A stretch of DNA of 64,000 nucleotides from Calocera cornea HHB12733. Taxonomy: Eukaryota > Basidiomycota > Dacrymycetes > Dacrymycetales > Dacrymycetaceae. Each line of letters opens with the position of its first letter. The first letter of the stretch is position 1. Under the pieces are notes generated by a model. That model did no database searches, had not been told where the DNA came from, and saw only the letters and a list, made by a program, of their open reading frames with translations. Positions 11,159 through 21,074 of the stretch are shown one piece after another. A program made the translations under genes and the position numbers. The stretch covers positions 62,001 through 126,000 of the forward strand of contig KV423962.1 of assembly GCA_001632435.1 (NCBI GenBank), read 5' to 3'.

Positions 11159-13023
11159 TTACATAATTTGGGTCAAGCTAGTTTGCCATCTACTTACGTC
11201 TTCCTTGCCATCCATGTGCTTGTCTGTTTGCCTTGAGCCCTCGGTGCTTGGTTCATGTTCCGCAAGCAATATAGGAGGTGACTCGTGCTCGATACTGTTT
11301 CGGCTGGTTTCCGCTACGAGCGACGGCTGGGGCGGAGTCGAGTGATCCTCTTGTAGCAGCGCCGTGGCCTGCGCACTGGTCGGACGCTTCCCGGGATCGT
11401 GATCCCAACACCTCGTCATCAGATCGATTATGATCTCAAGGTGTGGATTGCTCTTCCAGGCATCTTGAATATCGGGTCGATTGCCGTCCTGTATAGCCTC
11501 GCGGGCCAATCTATTGCTTTTATCCGCAAAGGGTTTGCTCCCCGAAAGAATCTTGCGTGCAGAGCACTATTTCAGCGTACACTCAGACAGTGCGACAGGC
11601 TCATAGCATACCTCATAGATCGTCATGCCCAAGGAGAATATATCCGATGATGGAACCCACAGATCCACAACTTTCCCAGACTCAGGAGCAGCTAATGGAA
11701 AGTGCTCCGGAGCAGCCCAACGAGCGCATTCTGGAGCCAGATCGATGGTGATATCAGTGGGCATGTCATCCGCAAATCTTGCCTGGCCGTAGTCGCACAG
11801 GACAGAGTCACCGGCATCCGTGACAAGCACATTGCTCTGTGAACGCATATGAGAATATGCATGAAAGATGTACTGAGTGGAGGACAAACCGCTTTGAGGG
11901 AGCCATGAACGATAGGAGGAGCCTGAGAATGAAGGTATTGGAGTCCGTAGACTATTCCCATAATCTTTTGTAAGCAAGATTAGAGAGGCGACACCTCGAA
12001 GTTGCTGCACTCACAAGGTGTTTCCTATCTGCGCTTGTGTGGGCTGCAAGATAGTGCATTATGTCTCCGTTATCCATCCATGGGGACACGAAATAGTAAT
12101 GATAGCCACGGCGCTTTGCCAGGTCAGTAGTCCCGAAGAAGGGCAAAACATTTGGATGACGCAAGCGAGGCCATCTGATAATCTCTCGGTCCATCGCCTT
12201 CCGGCTTCATGAGCAGCTGGAGAATAGCATAGCGAGACGAATGTACCTGATGAAGGTGTCGATACCTCAGAACAGCGTAAACGCGACTCTCCTTCAGGAT
12301 AACTTTGACGGGATGAGATGGATGCTCCTTGGACCGGTATTCTCCGAGCCACATGTCGTTGCTGGGACTTTGAATGATATCTGTTGACGTTGTCGCGACC
12401 AGGTCTGTGATATCTGCTGCCAACGGGTCCCTGCGTCCATTTCTGTTCAGATGTTTTCAGCGGTTCAAAGACATAGATCTGAGACATATGCCCACGGTAT
12501 TTTCGTGTTGTCTGGCGTTCCTAGCCCCTGTCCTCCAGCGCCCTGTCCTGGACATTAAACCAAGCCGGGGAATAACAGACAAATGTAAAGACTCGACTGT
12601 ACCTGTAGTCCGGCAATAGCGTCCACAAGGGACTGCCGATGTCTCCTCAAACTCTTTGATGTCGCTTGTATACGAAAAAAAGGCCGGCGCCACGACTTGA
12701 GCGCAGCCAAGGATTTCCTGGCATCTTGCATTCTCCTAAGCATCGTGAGTGACCCTTACGCAACCATAGTTGTGTACCGCAGCATACGTCAGAATATCCG
12801 CATAAGCCTCATCCGATATGGACTCCTTCCCCTCGCCACGGGCGGCGATTGACGCCGACGCATGTTCGACTTCGCATTGAAGATCTCGTTCGGCGGTCTG
12901 TAGGCCCTCCTATTGGATACACTCTGCTGTCCAGAACTCGATATTCGAGATCACGAATGCCTTACTTACCTCGTCAGACCGTACGCGCCCAGTAAGCCAA
13001 CAGAGTAATCGGGATGAAGACAT
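11159..13023 (-). CDS. TKL-family pseudokinase A, catalytic Asp replaced by Ser
   Basis: Nine exons join in frame: 13023-12970, 12909-12788, 12735-12603, 12527-12496, 12442-12247, 12197-12015, 11964-11890, 11836-11612, 11551-11159. They give 470 residues. The start ATG (MSSSRLLCWLTGRVRSDE) and several splice sites are matched at the same places in the paralogue at 19241-21074. The N-terminal 140 residues are a helical, basic domain with no family I recognise. The kinase fold follows: MWLGEYRSKEHPSHPVKVIL, DREIIRWPRLRHPNVLPFFG, hinge SPWMDNGDIMHYL. The catalytic loop reads IVHGSLKASNVLV, so the proton-acceptor Asp is Ser. DFG is DYG (LCDYGQAR). APE is kept (RWAAPEHF), as is CWDHDPGKRPT. It is probably a non-catalytic scaffold or regulator. 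A further 3' exon after KHMDGKED cannot be excluded. Confidence 0.72.
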
Positions 13024-13330
13024 AGTTAAACAGAAGTTCAGTCAGATATGAGACCGTCGTACGCTCGTGCGTGTTAGTTGCCCGCGTCATCAGCGACAAG
13101 GCGCGGAGCAAGAGCGGGAATGCAAGGAAAGCTCGGAGGCTGTGCCGAGATCGGATCCATCGATACGCCCGATCCAGATTTTAGGTGGACTTCTTCGAGG
13201 TTCGGCTCCGTATCCCATATATGCACGTCTTTCCCTGTGGTAAGGTGGACACGTGTAACAAGCATGCACCTCAAGCACTTGCCTCGCGTACTGTGGTGCA
13301 GCTCTTCTAAGTGAGGTGCGTTCTGCCAGA
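11159..13330. repeat. Copy 1 of a duplicated block of about 2.1 kb
   Basis: This block and 19241-21360 are diverged direct copies. They cover the pseudokinase gene and about 300 bp upstream of its start. For example, CGTCAGACCGT..CGCC..GTA...GAGTAATCGGGATGAAGACATAG and GCCCGCGTCATC recur in both. Similarity ends near 13330 and 21360. The two copies are separated by about 6 kb holding kinase unit 5 and the hAT element. Confidence 0.75.
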
Positions 13331-13813
13331 AGTTATCCGCCCGAATGCTAGGTTGCCCGTTTCGTCTCGAAGAAAGCTAAAGGCCCGTCCTGCAGAACGC
13401 GTCTACAATGTCACGTCCTTCCGTTTCCCGGTATTCAGCTACATGATACAGTAGCAAATCGAAAAATGCATCGTGTACAATGTGGGATGTCAACATTCTT
13501 CCTGTTGTCGTTGACTGGGTTGGTCTGCCAGTGCAGGTTCCGCGCTGGAATTTCCAGAAGCAAGGATCTGGAGTCAGGAGTTGAGGTTGAGGGAAGGGCG
13601 GGCAGCCACAACAGTCTATTGCGGTAACACCGCGCACGTCCTCCTCCCCGCTCCCAGCTGTAGTTGGCTACCCTGGCTGCCGTTGGACCTCTGCCCACCC
13701 CGCCGGATCACCCTAGCATCTGTTCCTCCGGCTTGCAGCCCCGCTGGGGCGGTATTAGTGCTGGTGCTCGCGGCGCGGTGGCACTCCCCCTTTGGGCCCT
13801 TCCCACTCCCCTC
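13024..13813. other. Upstream region of pseudokinase A and unassigned DNA
   Basis: 13024-13330 belongs to the duplicated block and is the likely promoter of pseudokinase A. 13331-13813 has patchy minus-strand open frames. One, at about 13438-13560, reads IPARNLHWQTNPVNDNRKN and then DIPHCTRCIFRF, with a Cys-x2-Cys pair, and could be a final exon of the unknown gene at 13814. No splice join could be proved. Confidence 0.35.
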
Positions 13814-14221
13814 CTACTCGCCAGAGCTTTCGTGCGCCTCAGGCTGCTCAAGCGCCCCCTCGTCATTCACGTGTTTCAGCGCGCTGCGGACAATAACGTG
13901 CTGGTCTTTCGACTGCACACGCCGCCGCACCATGACTGCGCCCGCGCCTGTCGGGTCCAAGATCTCCGTCGGATCGATTTCCGGCGATATGAAGTCATCG
14001 AGCAGGGGCATGTGGTCGCTCCCTGCGATCCACTCGTACCGGAGTACATGCTCCGCGCTTGTGCGCTTGTCCGGGTGACCCGCCCCACAGTAGTAGCACT
14101 GTATCACTGTTGGAAGTTGGCAACCAGAAGGGGCAGCTGACGAGCTTGGAGGCTTGGAACAGATCTTGGAAGGGAAAGGGGGGACAAGTAAGAGAAACTC
14201 GGAGAAACCAACGCCGACCAT
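13814..14221 (-). CDS. Hypothetical protein or C-terminal exon of kinase unit 5
   Basis: A single minus-strand open frame of up to 135 residues. The better-looking part begins at LPTVIQCYYCGAGHPDKRTS (a CxxC followed by His) and continues with acidic sequence (DDFISPEIDPTEILDPTGA). I do not recognise a family. It begins less than 50 bp downstream of the stop codon of kinase unit 5 on the same strand, so it may be an extra exon of that gene if the stop is spliced out, or a short separate gene. Neither reading is proved. Confidence 0.3.
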   Translation of the reverse strand: MVGVGFSEFLLLVPPFPSKICSKPPSSSAAPSGCQLPTVIQCYYCGAGHPDKRTSAEHVLRYEWIAGSDHMPLLDDFISPEIDPTEILDPTGAGAVMVRRRVQSKDQHVIVRSALKHVNDEGALEQPEAHESSGE

Positions 14222-14818
14222 CTCGCTCTTGTCCGTCAGAGTATCGTATCACTTCTTAGGCTTCGAAGGCCCGGGCTGTACGGCTTCAGCGGGCGGTCGC
14301 GGGCCTATTCCGGCGTTGCTCAACGTCAGCCTAGCATCGACTGTTGGGCCTCGCGATAACGGCCTCGGAGGGAGAAGCTGCAGCACGCGATTCATCGTTG
14401 GCCGCTGATCGCGATTTTCCTGCCAACATTGCTGCATAACATTGAGTGCCTGCACCGTTTCGTGATCTTGCGGACTATGATCCGGTATGGGGGGTCGCAC
14501 GCCCTTGACGATCTCGTTGACGAGCCTCCAGTTATCCTGCCGGGTCAGGACAGGGAATGGGTCCCGACCAGTGAAGACCTTAGTGGAAGCTTATATTAGA
14601 CAGAGAAACGTTCAGCAAGATTGGACGCACCTCGCAGATCAGCATCCCGTAGGAATAGGAATCAGCCGCGGGAACCCATGTACCTATGGTCCTCAGACCG
14701 AAGCTGCGCGGATTCAGTCGCTCTGGCGGCATCCACACTGCCGTTCCCATCGCTGCGGAGAGGGGTGTATCGTGTGTCTGCACAACATTGATGTCGATAA
14801 ATCGAGAAAATCCGAAAT

Positions 14819-14826
14819 CGCAGAGC
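14819..14826. repeat. hAT target-site duplication, left copy
   Basis: CGCAGAGC directly abuts the left terminus of the hAT element. The identical octamer abuts the right terminus at 17721-17728. An 8-bp duplication is the hallmark of hAT insertion. Confidence 0.95.
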
Positions 14827-14835
14827 TAGGGATGG

Positions 14836-14960
14836 GCTGGTTCGGTCCTGGTTCAGTTCGGTCCTGGACCGGTGAGTGGTTTTGACGCCAGGCAGTTCTG
14901 GTCCAGTTCCGACTCAGTTCTGGTTCAGAACTGGTTCAGGACCGGTTCTGAACCGGTTCA
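14836..14960. repeat. Left subterminal GGTTC array of the hAT element
   Basis: Six GGTTC copies and one GAACC copy occur within about 120 bp, several in palindromic contexts such as ACCGGTTCTGAACCGGTTC. hAT transposases (for example that of Ac) bind repeated subterminal motifs, so these are candidate transposase-binding sites. Confidence 0.75.
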
Positions 14961-14981
14961 ATGGTATTATGCCGGACATGA

Positions 14982-17435
14982 TTACATTTCGGAGAGAACA
15001 AATTCAAGCTCATCGTCTATGTCCTCTTGCCATGTCTCATTCTTCAGCTCCTCCATCCGTGCTGCTTGCCATGCAGCCCGCTCTTCCTTTGTTGCCTCTT
15101 GAAATCGATCTTTCCGGTATGCAGCCTTAAGAAACTGGAGTGCCTCAAACTTTTTGGCGGACAGGCGATTACGATTTCGGGTGTCAGTGTTTGCTGCACT
15201 GCTCCATACACGTTCAATGGCAGTGGCTGCTCCTTGTATAGCCATGTAGTCCATTGCCATTTGAGAGAGACCGGGGTAGATTGTGTGACGTGCTTGCCAG
15301 TAGGCTAATGTATCCTGCCCACCGGCTGATGGATGGAGTGTCAGTTCTTCCTTGAGGTACCGATGATACTCAGGTGCCCGCTGTACACTTGCGTCGAACA
15401 GATCACCCCAAAGCTCATTATCTGCATGCACCGGAGATGCCGTGTCCTCAGATGCAACTGTGATGTAAGACCGCTTGAATGTAGAGATGAAGGCGAGGCA
15501 TGCCTGCTGGGCGAGTGTCTTTGAGGGATCGCTTGGGGATGCACGTGTCCACCATTTCTCCAGGTACTTCATTTTGACGTATGGGGTCAAGATCATGGCA
15601 ATGGCATATGCGTCCGTCTTCTCCATTTTCAAATAGTAGCTGATCATTTTGTTGATGCCTGCATCCAGAACGTTCTGCATTGTTGCATTGAGGGCATATC
15701 AGCCACTTTGAAGCTTCTCCCAGGCAGCCATGGGTGACTCAAGGGCAGGAATTGCCATGTAGAGCGTTGGGTGGCTTTCAGCAGAAAGCATCTGCTGCCC
15801 CTTATGTGCGATTTGAAGCACATCTGCAATCTGCTGAATCCGTGACCAGCCAGCTGCACTTATCTTGAATCGGGCGAGCTTGTCTTCATGTTCTGGGAGA
15901 AGGAGAACAGCCTCAAGTGAGGAGCGGAGCAGAAGGGCACGGCTGAGCATAGCAAAGGTGCTTGACCAGCGTGTTCGAACGTCAAGTACAAGCTCCAGAG
16001 CACCAATAACTTCGCCAGCTGTATCACGTTGCAGGTTGCGTCGGAGGGCTTGTGCAGTGTGGAAGGCCTCCCGACGTGATGGAGATGACCGGAGCTGCTA
16101 GCAGATAAGCAATATGCTATATGGGAGTGATGGTGAAGGACATACAGCAACAATGAGAGCACGGAGTGCCACCACAGGGTCTTGAAGGTCTTGCTGACTG
16201 AGTTGTGCCTCTGCAGCTACAGCTGCATTGTCGTATGCTGGTTTCCGCACCAGTTGCTTCAGCATATCGATCACAGCAAGATTATAGATGTGTGCCATGC
16301 ACCGGATGTGATTTGACTCATAGTCAAACATGACACCACGTGTGTGCATGAGTTCTTCAAGAGACCAGAGCATTGTATCATTATTGGATGCATTGTCGGT
16401 TGTAATCCAACCGACCTTGTGGATGATGTCCATCTCTTCAATGAAGCCAAACACAATAGCCGCTAGATTTTCACCGGAATGGGAACCACGTATGAGCTGA
16501 AAGCCAATGAGATCTTGCTCAAGCGTCCAGGTGCTATCGGTTGCCACAATATAGTGGGCTTTGGCACTGATATAGGACCGCATTGATGCATCGCTCCATG
16601 CATCAACTGTGATGCTCTTCCGCCCTTTTGTTGAGTGGAGTCGAGCCTTGATACGTGCCTTCTCTTCTGCCATGGTGCTAACCGCAAGGTTGGCTAGTCC
16701 TTTGCGTCCTGGGAGGTCACGGGTGGCTGCTTCTGGACGCAAGAGATGGATAAGTGCCTTGAATTCTGGTCGGTCCACAGTAGTGAATGGAAGATCAAGG
16801 GCAGCCACCAGTTTCAGGCAGTGTTCACGGAGTCGTGCAGGACTGTATCGCTCAACCGGTTGGAGATGGATATCGAGACTAGTCTGAGAGGAAGCTGAGG
16901 CAGGCTCAGCTGTCTCAAGGCCCTCACGATGGCGGCAGTCCTTCCACAGTGCTGGGTGAAAACGCTGCAAATGCTTCTGCAGTGTTGTCGTACTGCTCTT
17001 CAGTCCCATTCGCCCAAGATCATGTGGTAACTTGGAGTTCTTCTCTCGTGCAGCTCTGGTACTCTGTTAGACGGACAACAAGTTCAGTGTGCCCCATGAA
17101 CGTACTGGCAAGCCTTGCACCATCGTGCCATATCTGGACCATCAGGCTCAGTGAAGTAGATGTGGATGACTGCACTCTGACGGATGTGTCGAGCCCGCTT
17201 TGGCTCAATGATCTCGATCTCAGAATCCTCACTTAGCTCAACAGTGTTGGCTGTCCGCTTCTGAGCTTGAACAGAGCTGGCTGGCTGACTGGAAGCGGTA
17301 TCAAGGAAGTTGATATCTGAGTACATTCAGCTACAGACCATTATGCAGATATGTCTGCTTACCATCATCGGAGAGTGCTCCATCAGGAACTGGACTGAGC
17401 GGTGGTGAGCTTGCAAATGATCCAAGGCTGCTCAT
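14982..17435 (-). pseudogene. hAT transposase with BED zinc finger, one in-frame stop
   Basis: Four exons (17435-17363, 17316-17106, 17061-16146, 16097-14982) join to 772 codons. The N-terminus has a BED-type finger (WCKACHTRAAREK, then LQKHLQRFH). The RNase H-like core begins at SITVDAWSDASMRSYISAKA, where the Asp is a likely catalytic residue, and continues to GWITTDNASNND and HIRCMAHIYNLAV (the Cys-x2-His typical of hAT). The C-terminal dimerisation region reads IERVWSSAANTDTRNRNRLS followed by ALQFLK. A single TGA at 15699-15701 interrupts the last exon between EKLQSG and YALNATMQNV. The sequence on both sides is well conserved, so one base change (for example TGG to TGA) is enough to explain it. 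No other damage is visible. Confidence 0.88.
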
Positions 17436-17569
17436 GATGGGATGGGATGGATCGGACCAGGGTGCTGGAAAGTGCAAATCTGCTATTGACCTTTAGGTCT
17501 GAGGAGCGGCGGACAATCCGGGTTGACAGCGGATTCAGACCTAGACCACGTCTTGCCAAGACTATTCTG

Positions 17570-17705
17570 AACCGTTTTGAACCAGTTCTGAACCGGTTCA
17601 GAACCAGACAGTCATTCTGATACTGGCCGGTCCTGGTTCAGTCCTGGCTCCGCTCCAGAACTGGACCAGAACTGAGAACCGTTGGTTCTCATGGTTCGGT
17701 TCGAA
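17570..17705. repeat. Right subterminal GGTTC/GAACC array of the hAT element
   Basis: Five GAACC and five GGTTC copies lie within about 135 bp of the right end, mirroring the left array. They include AACCGGTTCAGAACC, a near palindrome. These are likely binding sites for the element's own transposase. Confidence 0.75.
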
Positions 17706-17720
17706 CTGCGTCCATCCCTA

Positions 17721-17728
17721 CGCAGAGC
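17721..17728. repeat. hAT target-site duplication, right copy
   Basis: CGCAGAGC, identical to the octamer at 14819-14826. On the coding strand it covers the codons Leu-Cys and the first base of the Asp codon of DFG in kinase unit 5. Confidence 0.95.
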
Positions 17729-18727
17729 TTCGGCACGCCTTTCGGGTCAATGAGGACGTTGCGCTACCGACGACCTTAGCTCCTGCATGACAGCGCCCTT
17801 CGACTTGCTCACCCCCTTGATATCGCCATGGATCACGGGATAAGGTGACCTCGTATGCAAGTAGAGCAGACCGCTTGCAATTCCGCGTAGCTGGTGAAGG
17901 ATACTTGATGAGCATCGCAAGTCGTCAAGCGCCGTAAATCTCACCAATGCAATCTTGTCGGCCCTCTGGTACCTCTTCAGGTATGTCATGAGGTCGCCAT
18001 GCATAATCCATGGGGTGACAAGACATAGACGATCTCCATCACCTATCTTAACAATCGCAACACCTATGAATTCCAGGACGTTGTCGTGCGTCAACGTTTT
18101 GAAGATCTCCAGTTCTCGCGCGATTCCACGATGCTGTGCCGACGTGAGTTGCATGACTTTATGCGTAGTATAAGACATTACGAAATCCTCCTTGCCCTCG
18201 GCAGAGCCTGCATTAGCGATTCCAAAGTCCTTGACCGCTACATGAACAGTATGCTGAGGTGTAGGGTACCATGTGCCTTGGAACGTCTGGGAGATCTGTG
18301 TTGCAAAGCCTTGCTTGTGATTGACAGCAACAATCCCTTCAACCAAGATGTCTTGAACCACTTCTCGCAGTCATGGAGAGATAATGTTGTTATTAGGCTA
18401 AAGTTTGAGACTGTCGTTGCGGCCAGACAGAGTATGAGGGGAAGGCACTCACCCTGTGAGCCACCACGGGTCACGCCGCGAACAGCTCCAGAGTATGCTC
18501 TCAAAGTTGCAGATGCTCCTGAAGCATCATATCGGTCAATTTAAGCTTTGTAAAACGCATGGGGAAATGCTTACCTCAACATTGCGGCGTGCTTCCTCCA
18601 TGCTATTCTTTTGATCCTGAATCTGTTTCAGCTGAGCCGGCGTGGGACTGGACGTAGGCTGTCGCTGTCCTGCCGTGGAGCTGGGATTAAGCTGCTCATC
18701 CACATGCTCTATTGTGCTCGCTGCCAT

Positions 18728-19240
18728 ACTAACACTTTCGATAAGTAACGCACCAGCACAAAGTCAGGACTGATAACACACTTCAGCGCGTATTCAAAGT
18801 CGGAAACCATTGACGGGTCCATCATAAGCTCCTGGTTTCGCTTCAGCTTTTCCACGTAGAGGATCTGCTGGATAGATTGCTCTCTAATTTTGCTTAAAAG
18901 CGGCGGAGCGGGGGGAACTCCCTGCGCGTTCAGATGACGACTGGACTGTCGGATGAAGTGTCAGTGACATGGCACTTATTTGGGGTGAACACTCTGACCT
19001 GCCTGGGAAAGATTCCAGTCAGAAAGTTGAATGACTTCTGCACTTTCATTGGGTCTGCTGGTAGAGGGAGAAGGAGCCATACCTCTTGCCCAGAGGTATG
19101 GCTCCTTCTCCCTCTCCATTCTCTCTTGCGAGAGGGTAAGAGATGCCTTCAACAAGTCTTGAACAGTGTCGCAGTCTTCAACAGATGTTCAAGACCATTG
19201 GTAAATACAATGATTTGTATGTAGGGCTTACTACTCAGTC
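18728..19240. other. Region upstream of kinase unit 5, with hairpin
   Basis: The minus strand at 18770-18930 is open and protein-like (IREQSIQQILYVEKLKRNQE, then MMDPSMVSDFEYALK), so an additional 5' exon of kinase unit 5 is likely. The only gap to the next exon is a 25-base stretch, too short for a normal intron, so the join is unresolved. 18930-19240 is non-coding and contains a long perfect hairpin at 19063-19115. Confidence 0.4.
19063..19115. repeat. Perfect 24-bp inverted repeat with a 5-base loop
   Basis: Left arm 19063-19086 (begins AGAGGGAGAAGGAGCC) and right arm 19092-19115 are exactly complementary, with TGCCC between them. No coding or transposon context explains it. Transcribed, it would fold into a stable stem of 24 pairs. 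Confidence 0.9.
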
Positions 19241-21074
19241 CTAGCTTCGATCCTCACCACTACTGAGATCTGCTTGTCTGCCTTGGGACGTCGAGTTTCG
19301 GGACGGTTCTGAGCGCAAATGAACAGGATTGTCGCCTGTTGGTTGCCCACCATCGGAGACGGGCTGTGGCTGATGACCCGATTGATCGGTATGCAGAAGA
19401 GCTACCGCCTCTGAGCAGCTTGGTCGCTTGCCGGGATCATGAGTCCAACACTTCGTCATCAGACCAATTAGCACTGCAACCTCTGCATCCTGCTTCCAAG
19501 CATCCGGGATATCTGGACGATCGCCATCCTGTATAGCATCACGGGCCATTCGACTGCTTGTACCCGCAAATGGTTTGTGACCAGCTAGAATCTTGGAGGC
19601 GGAGGGAGGAGTGAGCGAGCATTCGGAGTATGTAGCATGTTGACGTCGTACCTCATAGATAGTCATGCCCAAGGAGAACATATCGGACGGTGCAGCCCAT
19701 GGATCCACCGGGGCGCCAGAAGCCGAAGTGTTGAATGAAAAGTGCTCCGGAGCGGCCCAACGAGCCCACTCGGGAGCAAGATTGGTAGCAATGTCCGCGG
19801 GCATATCATCCGCAAATCTTGCCTGATCGTAATCGCAAAGTAGTGATTCTCCAGCATCCGTTACCAGCACATTACTCTATGCAAGTACATCAGAATGTGA
19901 TCCATTCATGTACTCGGTCAAGGACAAACCGATCTGAGACGACCATGAACGATTGGAGGATCCTGAGAATGAAGATATTGAAGTCCGTAGACTATTCCCA
20001 GAATCTGGCCAATGGTAATTAAAGAGGCGATATCGCGATGTTGCTGGACTCACAAGGTGTTTCCTATTCGCACTTGCATGTGCGGCGAGATAGTTCAGAA
20101 TGTTTCCATTTTCCATCCAAGGCGATACGAAGTAATAGTGATACCCATGGCGCTTTGCCAGATCAGTAGTGCCTAAGAAGGGCAGAACGTTCGGATGACG
20201 TAGAGGGGGCCATCTGATAATGTCTCGGTCCATGGGCTCGTGTCATCATGAGCGGGCATGATAAGGATATAGGTAGAGGAATAAATGCACCTGATGAAGA
20301 TGCCGATACCTCAGAACAGCGTAAACGCGGTTTTCCTTCAGTATGACTTTGACGGCATGAGATGGGTGTTCTTTTGTCCGGTATTCACCGAACCACATGT
20401 CGTTGCTGGAACTATGAAGGAACTCTGTCGAGGTTGTTACGACCAGGTCTGTGACATCTGCTGGCAACGGGTCCCTGCGTCCATTTCTGTCAATTGTTCA
20501 GCCAGTGTAGGACAGAAATCTCAGGCATATGCTCACGGTGTTTGCACGTTGTCTGGAGATCCTAGCCCCTGTCCTTGTGGCATCTGTTCTGGACATTAAC
20601 CCATGATGCCCGAGCGTCCGAACACGCTCCCGAATGTTAACAAACGACTTTACCTGTAATCCAGCCATCGCATCCACAAGAGATTTTCGATGTCTCTGCA
20701 AGCTTTTCGCTGTCGCTTGTATTCGAAAAAAAGGACGGCGCCATGACTTGAGCGCAGCCAAGGAATTACTGGCGTCTTGCATTCTTCTAAGCATCGTGAG
20801 TAATCCTTGTGCAAAGATAGTTGTGTACAGTCGCATACGTAATAATAACCGCATAAACCTCGTCCGAGGCGGTCGTCTTCCCCTCATCACGGGCGGCGAT
20901 TGACGCCGAAGCGCGTTCGACTTCGGCTTGAAGATCTCGTTCAGCGGTCAGTAGCTCCTCCTATAGGAGACATTCTGCTGTCAACGACTTCATATTCCGC
21001 GCCATACACGCCTCACTTACCTCGTCAGACCGTGCACGGCCAGGTATCCAAGAGCGTAATCGGGATGAAGACAT
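19241..21074 (-). CDS. TKL-family pseudokinase B, catalytic Asp replaced by Arg and DFG lost
   Basis: Paralogue of pseudokinase A with the same exon layout. The start is MSSSRLRSWIPGRARSDE (ATG at 21074), followed by EELLTAERDLQAEVERASAS, MQDASNSLAALKSWRRPFFR, NGRRDPLPADVTDLVVTTST, DIIRWPPLRHPNVLPFLG and SPWMENGNILNYL. The catalytic loop reads IVHGRLRSSNVLV (Asp to Arg, Lys to Arg). The DFG site reads LLCDYDQARF, so the Gly is gone as well. APE (WAAPEHF) and CWTHDPGKRPS remain. The frame is open to a stop at 19241. The Ser/Gln-rich C-terminal tail differs from copy A. Loss of both catalytic motifs with every splice site kept suggests selection for a non-catalytic role. Exact exon ends were checked only at the start, intron 1-5 and catalytic-loop junctions. 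Confidence 0.72.

Larger units (their letters stand above)
14827..17720. mobile_element. hAT-superfamily DNA transposon, 2894 bp
   Basis: The ends are TAGGGATGG at 14827-14835 and its exact complement CCATCCCTA at 17712-17720, flanked by 8-bp target duplications. Inside both ends are dense GGTTC/GAACC arrays. A single minus-strand gene coding a BED-finger hAT transposase fills the interior. Perfect termini and target duplication argue for a recent insertion. The transposase has one in-frame TGA, so this copy is likely non-autonomous now but could still be moved by an intact relative. Confidence 0.95.
14249..18727 (-). pseudogene. TKL-type protein kinase split by a hAT transposon (kinase unit 5)
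   Basis: The N-terminal half (about 18727-17729) has an Ala/Gln/Ser-rich start (MAASTIEHVDEQLNP), a beta-3 Lys in HVAVKDFG, alpha-C region RELEIFKTLTHDNVLEFIGV, hinge TPWIMHGDLMTYL, and catalytic loop VIHGDIKG. The C-terminal half (14826-14249) resumes at DFG (CDFGFSRFIDINV) and has MPPERL in place of APE, CWQENRDQRPT, and a Pro-rich tail ending at 14249. Between them lies a 2894-bp hAT element with an 8-bp target duplication. Removing element plus one duplicate restores an open frame across the junction (LIDPKGVPKLCDFGFSR). All catalytic residues are present, so before insertion this looked like an active kinase. The splice joins among the first exons (18727-18361) are not settled. The present allele should give a truncated protein unless the element is excised. 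Confidence 0.75.
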
